A DNA stretch of 64,000 nucleotides, taken from assembly GCA_020465985.1 (NCBI GenBank), contig JAANYP010000811.1, forward strand, positions 62,001 to 126,000. Direction: 5' to 3'. Position 1 is the stretch's first letter. The number at the start of each line of letters is the position of its first letter. Both the position numbers and the translations under genes were made by a program. Under the pieces are notes generated by a model. It made no database searches and was not told where the DNA came from. It saw only the letters and a program-made list of their open reading frames with translations. Of this stretch, positions 58,001-64,000 are shown one piece after another. The DNA is from Centrapalus pauciflorus. Taxonomy: Eukaryota > Streptophyta > Magnoliopsida > Asterales > Asteraceae.

Positions 58001-58293
58001 GAAATTAGCAAGAGCTTTCGGGCAGCTTTGTCTCTTAGCTTTCTTCGTTTCTGAGCATTAGACAGATTGGTGACCTCAACAGTTCTCTCCGCTATCGGAG
58101 GATTGCCGTTTGGTACAGCTGGAATAGTTTCAAGAAATATTGTCGGTCCCTCTGTCAGGGATTTCAACATCTCATCTGATAGGTCATGAAAACTAATGAA
58201 TTCTAGAAACCGTTCCCTCCACTAAACATACTCACCTCTATAAAGAATAGGAGGTTTGGTTTCCGAACCCATGGCTAATGCATCTTTTGACAT
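55061..58293 (-). pseudogene. Copia E gag and spacer
   Basis: The likely start is the ATG at 58293 (M-S-K-D-A-L-A-M). A TAG at 58222-58224 breaks the N-terminus; the frame then runs open from 58221 to 56638. The UBN2-type capsid has I-W-D-A-V-C-K-L-M near 57930. A Lys/Tyr-rich stretch precedes the CCHC knuckle (C-Y-N-C-G-K-P-G-H-F-A-R-E-C near 57245-57205). A long acidic part and coiled coil follow. After a frameshift near 56690 the spacer continues in pieces (56455-56075, 56172-55576, 55540-55289) with Lys-rich and coiled-coil character, matching the copia-1 gag tail at 1-806. Confidence 0.85.
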
Positions 58294-59458
58294 TGTGAAT
58301 GATTAAATAGAATCTTCCAAGATCTTTTAATGTAATTTGATTGATTTTGACTGAACACTGAATGAATGATCTAAACATGTATTAAGTATGATCAAACTCA
58401 AATCAAGAAGAGTAAAACTCAAATGTCAAGAGATCAAACTCGATGAATAAAGAGTAAAACTCGATTAGTGAACAATGAAACTCGAATGTTAGATGGATCA
58501 AACTCGAATGAAAGCGTTATGAAACTCGAACAAAGAAGGTGGAATCTCGAATGATGAAGTGTAAAACTCGAATGAATCCTTATCAAACTCGAATCTAAAA
58601 TGATCAAATTTACAAGGATTAGAAATGAAACTCGGATGACAAGTCAACCAACTCGGATGACAAATCAATCAACTCGGATGATAAGTCAATAAACTCGATT
58701 GGAACAGAATCAACTTGAATTGTGTTTGATTAAACTCGAATACTGTATGATAAAACTCGAATTAGCTTGAATTAAACTTGATTTGTTTAATCAAACTCGA
58801 ATGTAAGTTTAATCAAACTCGAATGTAAGTTTAATCAAACTCAAATGTTGTTTTAACAAACTCGAATAAAAGTCTTGTCCAACTCGAATAAAGGTATTAT
58901 CGAATTCGATTAAGTCTTTATCCAACTCGAATAAGTCTTTATCCAACTCGATTAACACAATTATCCAACTCGATTCCTTCTTTCTCAAACTCGATTATAA
59001 CATGAAACAAACTCAATTAATGCTTCATTTTCAATATGATTCGAGTTTTAACAAATTTATTGTTCTAAGTCCAGATTCTAAATTTTTCACCAAAATTGAT
59101 TATTTGATCCCAAATTGCAATCGAAGGTGCGTTTTACACACACAGACACTTTTTGTGAACACAACTTGACCTAATTCAGATCAAAACCCTTGAATTTGTC
59201 AAAAACAGTCAAGACCACATAACTTTTTGAAAAATCCGTAAAATCAAATAAGTTTTTGTGTGTTTTGAATTACAAACTGAGATTATACTAAATTTGTTCG
59301 TCTTTAAAAGTCGAACCTTCGATCCAATTATAAAAATCAAACACCCACTGAATTAAAAATCCCAAGGATTTTTCTGATTTTCGAAATAAAAACTTATCAA
59401 ACAGTGTTCTTCAAAAATTATTTTCAGAATCAAAATTCAATCAAATCGTGTGATTACA
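58294..59458 (-). other. Copia E leader between PBS and gag
   Basis: No gene is present. About 58430-59050 is filled by a TTCGAGTT motif array (plus-strand form AACTCGAAT). The part 59051-59458 is plain AT-rich leader. Confidence 0.8.
58430..59050 (-). repeat. TTCGAGTT motif array in copia E leader
   Basis: About 20 exact copies of TCGAGTT (plus strand AACTCGA) and several one-mismatch forms such as AACTCGGA occur at about 20-30 bp spacing. The fullest sense form is ATTCGAGTTGGAT. Units are not tandem copies of a longer sequence: only the core is shared. Confidence 0.88.
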
Positions 59459-59471
59459 GGTTCTGATACCA
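59459..59471 (-). other. Primer binding site of copia E
   Basis: The minus strand reads TGGTATCAGAACC, two bases inside the LTR end. It differs from the usual TGGTATCAGAGCC at one base. Confidence 0.88.
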
Positions 59472-59473
59472 AT

Positions 59474-59771
59474 TGTTATTCTGATAATAATCAATCACAA
59501 CTACTCACAATCAATATATGAACAATTAAGATCAACAATAAGACTAACCGAATGATATAGATTGCACAAAATGAGAATTACAATACGGTTGAACAATGAG
59601 AGCAAAGTTTCCAAGACTTGACCTAGTCGTACAAGTATAATTTTCATGCAAAAGAGAATGTACGAATTGTACCTTTTCAGTACAATTTATTTCTATTTAT
59701 ACAAAAAGTTAAAACTATTAACTAATTACATTAAGACCCCTGGACTTATTAAATTAAACTAGTTTCCAACA
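59474..59771 (-). repeat. Copia E 5' LTR
   Basis: This LTR is 298 bp; in minus sense it starts TGTTGGAAAC and ends AGAATAACA. A TATAAATA box lies at 59701-59694. The flanking 5 bp in copia F are GTCAG (59772-59776); the partner TSD is off-window. Confidence 0.88.
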
Positions 59772-60717
59772 GTCAGCATTGTGCATGCAGCTTCCACGAG
59801 GGTACGGTTACGCCTCTCAACAATTCCGTTATGTTGAGGTGTTCTAGCAGCTGACAAATGATGATGAATACCTTTGGATCGAAGGAAGCTCTCAACTATC
59901 GAGTTCTTGAATTCCGTACCATTGTCAGATCGGATTGATTGTATAGACAGCTGCTTTTGGGTTTCGATACTCTTAATGAAGTCTATGATTTCTTGAGCTG
60001 TCTCATCCTTGGATCTCAAGAATTTAACCCAGGTATATCGCGAATAGTCATCAACGATAACCAACACGTATCGCTTCCCGTTTATGCTTTGCGTTCGCAT
60101 GGGACCACATTAAAAAATATGAAGTAACTTCAACACTCTCTTTGATGATGGTTCGGGTTTTGGCTTGCGAGATGATCTTTTCATCTTTCCTTTCTCACAC
60201 GCTCCACACAGATGATCCTTTTCATAGTGAAGTTCTAGGAGTTCCTTAACCAGTTGTTTCGAAGCCAACTTGTTTATATTATCGAAGTTCAGATTGGATA
60301 ACCTTCGGTGCCATAACCAAGAGTCTTTTGACGAGGCTTTTGATAATAGGCATATGCTATCATTGACCATAAGCTTAGCTACGTCAATGGTGTAAAGGTT
60401 TGAGTTTCGGGAACCGATTGAAATCTCTTTTCCATCAATGCTCTTAACACTACAGTTCTTAGCCCTAAATGTGACCTCTAGCCCCTTATCACAGAGTTGT
60501 CCTATGCTAAATAGATTATGTGTCCCTCAACATAGTCAACATCCTTGATGAATAGATAATTTAATATTAAATCCCAGTATCCTTTGATTTAAGCATGATT
60601 GTCCTTTCCAAACTTAACTTTCCCACAATACTGTTCTACAATGTTAGACAGTAACTCTCTCCTCCAAGTCATGTGTTTTGACCAACCCGAATCCATATAC
60701 CAGATAGATTTTTCCTG
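59772..60717 (-). pseudogene. Copia F protease and integrase, truncated
   Basis: The protease motif is M-D-S-G-W-S-K-H-M-T near 60695, with Trp in place of the usual Cys. Pre-integrase has W-L-W-H-R-R-L-S-N-L-N-F near 60320 and C-G-A-C-E-K-G-K-M near 60200. The integrase has V-D-D-Y-S-R-Y-T-W-V near 60050, R-S-D-N-G-T-E-F near 59930 and A-R-T-P-Q-H-N-G-I-V-E-R-R-N-R-T-L-V-E-A near 59830-59780. Breaks lie near 60530-60590 and at 60110. Confidence 0.88.
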
Positions 60718-61105
60718 AAAACAAAATTGCATACAATGAAAATCTATGGGCATTAAATACATCCATCGGAAATTAACGTGCAAACCGTGTTCTGAACCGA
60801 GTTGTTCAGAAAACATGAAGTGTTTAGACCGGGTCCTGAGCTGAGTGCACAGAAGCCAAACATGTTGGTTTAAGCACAACTGACATGCAGAAGAACGGGT
60901 CCTAGTCTAAGATAACTAGAAGTCATTTCATTGAAGTGCGGGTCTTGATCTGAAGTAACGAAGAACCATCTGCATTAAAATCACACAACTTTAGGTACTC
61001 ATCTTAGGATGGCTCCTTTTAGGTTAGGTGTTCCAGGTGTATATGACACATTTACAGTCTTAGAACCCATATTGCAGTTTTGTGTGGACTAAATGCAGAG
61101 CCTTT
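60718..61105 (-). other. Copia F non-coding stretch before the protease
   Basis: No convincing coding frame is seen. In minus sense the stretch ends in TTTTGTTTTCAG (AG at 60716-60715), an acceptor-like site directly before the protease. It holds imperfect repeats of GACCCG/GACCCGTTCTTCTGCATG type. Confidence 0.6.
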
Positions 61106-62862
61106 TTAAATCCATTTATGTTTGGATTCAATCGGCTTTGGAACCTTAGGCAATGAAATTGTCTTTGGTTTTGGACGTCTTGAAACCTGTTTTACATTTG
61201 CGTTAGGTGTGGGCCATGGCAAAGTACAAGTCTCAAGTTTTGTTGTGGCCAATGATGCACTATTTTTTATTTTCTTTTTACGAATTCTTTTTACAGGATA
61301 AGACACGAATTTATTCATTTCAGGCACTTGACGTCTAAAACTAGTTGGACATAAATTAAACAAATCCCCAAATGAATACTTCAAACAAGAACAGAATTCG
61401 GTACATCATTACAAACATTGTTTTCAGAGATTACATGCATCCTATCTCTAAAAACAAAATCAACTGGCATTTTAGCCTTCTTCACAAAGAAACTTGAAGA
61501 GTCTTGTATGGATGTTTTCGGTACTCTTCTCACATGATCTGTAGGAATAAAACGATGAGAGTCAGTACGTTTGGAAGACTTAGACTTTGGAGAAATTTCC
61601 TTGGTGAGTGGGTTTCTTGGAAGACTTAGATTGACTCTGAGTCTTCTTTGATACCTCAGCTTTTGAAGAGTTAGAATACTCACCTTCAAAATTGACAGAA
61701 GAACTTCAATCTTAGTTTTATCTTTTTCAGATGATGTAAGAGGGTCATTGGTAGGATGAGAAACTTTTGAGTCATTTAAGTGAGAAATTATCTTTCTAAA
61801 ACCATGTCAAACTTTTCTTTGTAGATGATTGATTCTACATTTTGTTCAAAACTTTGACTTGCCAATTTTTCCTCGCTCTTGAGAAGAGCTTCTTGATAAC
61901 CAAGAGCTTTCTTTCGAGCTGTCTTTAATTCCTTTTCTAAAACTTTTAATTTGTGTTGAAGAACTTTTGTAGGAATGTAAAGATGAGGGATTGGTTTGAC
62001 AGGTTCGGCGTTCATTTCAGCCGATCAATAGCTAGATAAGAAGTCCTCCTCTAGAGTAGGTACTCTATAAGGATAACTCTCATTTACTTCATCATATTTA
62101 AAAGACATTTCCTTTTCTTTATTTTCATTTCGTTTCTCATCCTCTTGGGTTAAAACTTCTTCCGATGATTGATAAACGAAAGACTTAAACCCAGCACCCA
62201 TATACCTCATATCATATAAAATAGGTCGAACCTTTTCCAAATGCTTAGGATTTTTAAACCAATTCCTTGTTTGGAATAATAAAACCTAGTCTCTTTGGGT
62301 TAATTTAGGTAAATAGTCTGATCAGTTTGACCCCATTTAGAAATTCATCATCCAGGGTTTTAATCCTTGAGTACAAACCTATTCTCTCTTCTTTTATCAT
62401 TTTGTATTTTTCCAGATTGTCTAAGTTTTCCATGCTTACAGACTCTAAGCATTTTGAAAGAACAGACATTTCAAATTTTAAGGAGTTTTCCTCAGTGATT
62501 GTATCCATACAACTCTTAAGGTAAGTATTCCTATCCTTAGCATCTACTTTTTTAGCTAACATTTTCATTAACAACTCATGCTTGTTTAGCCACTTCTTTT
62601 CATATTTGTCAGACGTTTCCTTTAAGGATTGGGCTAGATGTTCAGCCTTGACACAATTTTCTTTTTCAGCATTATACTTAGCTTCTAGCTCAAGTATTTG
62701 TGTGTGCACGTTACATTCATTTTGTACATATATATTATTTACAGACTCATGAACGTAAAAGGAATGTACCTCATTTGTCTCTGAATCTGACGTGGAGCAC
62801 TCTGAGTCCCCGGACTTGGCCATCAAACAGGCTGTAGAGTCTTTCATTTTCTCCCCCTCCAC
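61106..62862 (-). pseudogene. Copia F gag spacer (coiled coil and Lys-rich parts)
   Basis: Broken open pieces at 62862-62305, 62240-62025, 62015-61788, 61689-61381 and 61384-61106 share the character of this region in copia E: an acidic start, long heptad-like coiled coil (E-L-E-A-K-Y-N-A-E-K near 62680), then Lys/Ser-rich sequence ending in a K-H-K-W-I pattern. No enzyme motif. Confidence 0.75.
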
Positions 62863-64000
62863 AGTCGTGTCTAATTCGAAATCTGAAGAGTCGCATAATC
62901 AGTCAATCCAACTCCGTCAACCATATAGCAATATTCTGCCCCTATCATCTTCATCGTCAGCCCAGTAGTCTTCTTGAGTTACCAGGGCCATTGCATCAGA
63001 TCTTTTCTTCAGTGCCTCAAGCTTTCTCTCATAAAAACCGATATCACGCTCGAACTGGTTCTTGCATTCTCGAGCAAAGTGGCCCGGTTTCCCACATTTG
63101 TAGCAGAGTCGTTCATCAGTTGCTTTGGGCTCATCAGCTCTAGGCATGTCCTCTCTTCTTTCAGCTAGCCTTTTGTCAGCTCGGTGTGGTTCCCGGCTAT
63201 AATCGCAGCGATTTTAATCCCACCTATCATCACGTCTATCGTCATGCCTTTCATAACGGCGATCATCTCGATAATCCCTTCGATCATCACATCTATCTCT
63301 CCTATCATCTATTCTGTCTATCCTGTCATCATATCGTCTATCATCACGATCATTCCACCTCCAGTCATCATGAGACCTATCATCCCTATCATCTATCCTC
63401 CAATCATCTCTTCTCCTGTCATCCCTATCATCCCGTCTGTCATCTCTTTTGTCATCAGAATACCGTCTTGGACAAGTATCATAGCGCAGTTGATTGTTGG
63501 TATTATTATGGATAGAACCGTTGCTAAAGACGGTTAGACAGAAGAGCCTTTTTTTCATGAATATCGGCCTCTTCAGTGTCCAAAGGCTCAGGCAGTTGAG
63601 GCATGGCAAACGCATATTGCGATGTAGAACCAGATTAGGGGTAGTAGGGTAGAGATGTGGCATTTGGCTGTGGTTCAGTTGGGTATGACTTACTGGAAGT
63701 AAGGCTAAGGAATTTATGGGTTTGGTGCTTGGGTTAACGGTTAATAACAGAGATGCCAGAGTGGTTGCCATCTGTTTCTGTTGATCTACATCACCTTGGT
63801 ATTTATTTAGTTCCTTGAACACCACATTAATAGAGACGTTTGGGATGTCAAGAACTCTTTTGGTGGCTCCACTTGCTATTTGCCATTCTGGAGCTAAAGA
63901 AGATAGAAACTGGATGTTGATGCCATCTTTGTCCTTTTGGATGTGAAGTTTGTTCAGCTCATTAAGAACAACACAGAACCTTGTAAAAGTGCTTTGTAGA
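62863..64000 (-). pseudogene. Copia F gag with RD-rich repeat tract
   Basis: The reading enters from the right edge in the UBN2-type capsid (F-L-S-S-L-A-P-E-W near 63900). A frameshift lies near 63620. An Arg/Asp-rich tract (repeats of D-D-R-R-D-D-R type) covers about 63214-63470. A short gap with a frame change leads to the CCHC knuckle C-Y-K-C-G-K-P-G-H-F-A-R-E-C near 63110-63060, followed by an acidic segment. Confidence 0.85.
63214..63470 (-). repeat. RD-dipeptide coding repeat in copia F gag
   Basis: On the plus strand this is an imperfect repeat of TATCATCT/CGATCATC units 6-18 bp apart. In the gag frame it encodes alternating Arg and Asp for about 85 residues. Plus-strand open frames across it are shadows. 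Confidence 0.85.

Larger units (their letters stand above)
53592..59771 (-). mobile_element. Copia E: Sirevirus-type copia, layer 2, 5' half
   Basis: The minus-strand order is 5' LTR (59771-59474), PBS, long leader with motif array, gag, spacer, protease, integrase, then an abrupt end at 53592 where copia-1 begins. RT, RNase H and 3' LTR should lie left of the copia-1 5' LTR, off-window. The closest relative in the window is copia-1: the two share integrase wording and LTR sequence. Confidence 0.85.
59772..64000 (-). mobile_element. Copia F: Sirevirus-type copia, layer 1 (oldest), partial
   Basis: On the minus strand, gag runs in from the right edge, followed by spacer, protease, pre-integrase and integrase, cut at 59771 by copia E. 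RT and everything after it are off-window to the left; the 5' LTR is off-window to the right. Sequence wording differs clearly from copia E and copia-1, so it is a distinct family. Confidence 0.85.

Noticed and set aside
58430..59050. CRISPR-like spaced repeat
   Set aside because: The core is only 7-10 bp, spacing is irregular, and the setting is a plant retrotransposon leader.
63184..63537. Plus-strand frames rich in Ile or in His and Tyr
   Set aside because: They are shadows of the RD-coding repeat in copia F gag on the minus strand.

Overview
The window is plant nuclear DNA made entirely of transposable elements. It holds Ty1/copia elements of Sirevirus type (gag with CCHC knuckle, copia-type protease, integrase before RT, an extra ORF after pol) and Ty3/gypsy chromoviruses of Tekay/Del type (RT before integrase, chromodomain-like C-terminus, 1.6-2.5 kb LTRs, tRNA-iMet primer sites). 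A Mutator-like MITE is also present. I see no host gene, rRNA, tRNA or CRISPR array. Family content and AT-richness suggest a eudicot with a large repeat-rich genome. An asterid is possible, but I cannot name the species.

The layout is a nest of insertions up to six deep, read from LTR ends and target-site duplications (TSDs). Layer 1 is copia F (minus, 59772-64000, runs off the right edge). Layer 2 is copia E (minus, 53592-59771), whose 5' LTR end sits in the F integrase. Layer 3 is copia-1 (plus; pieces 1-3802, 44998-45362 and 47769-53591), apparently inserted in the E integrase; its 5' end is off the left edge. Layer 4 is gypsy B (minus, 3803-44997), inserted in copia-1 RNase H; a Tekay-type solo LTR T (45363-47768, TSD TATCA) and a MITE (49837-50133, 9-bp TSD) also lie in copia-1. 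Layer 5, inside B, holds Sirevirus A (plus, 4706-25725, TSD CACGA), gypsy C (plus, 27139-36927) and solo LTR D (37789-40237, TSD ACTCT). Layer 6 is Tekay A (minus, 11774-22215, TSD CTACC), inside Sirevirus A between pol and its extra ORF.

All polyproteins are broken, but Tekay A, gypsy C and Sirevirus A carry only a few lesions and have near-identical LTRs, so they are recent. B, D, E, F and copia-1 are older. Tekay A keeps an intact extra ORF of about 254 aa between its 5' LTR and gag. Sirevirus A and copia-1 each carry a long extra ORF region after pol, bracketed by repeated polypurine tracts.

The main observations for a second look are: the Tekay A extra ORF; a 97-bp GT-AG segment inside the gypsy C RT whose removal restores frame; matching intron-like splice pairs inside the LTRs of three gypsy families; a splice-acceptor-like site at the gag/protease junction of four copia elements; and short-motif arrays (TTCGAGTT, CAAGCTGYTAG, TCCGAATTCGG) in non-coding parts of different elements. 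All positions and identities were read by eye; no alignment or database search was run.
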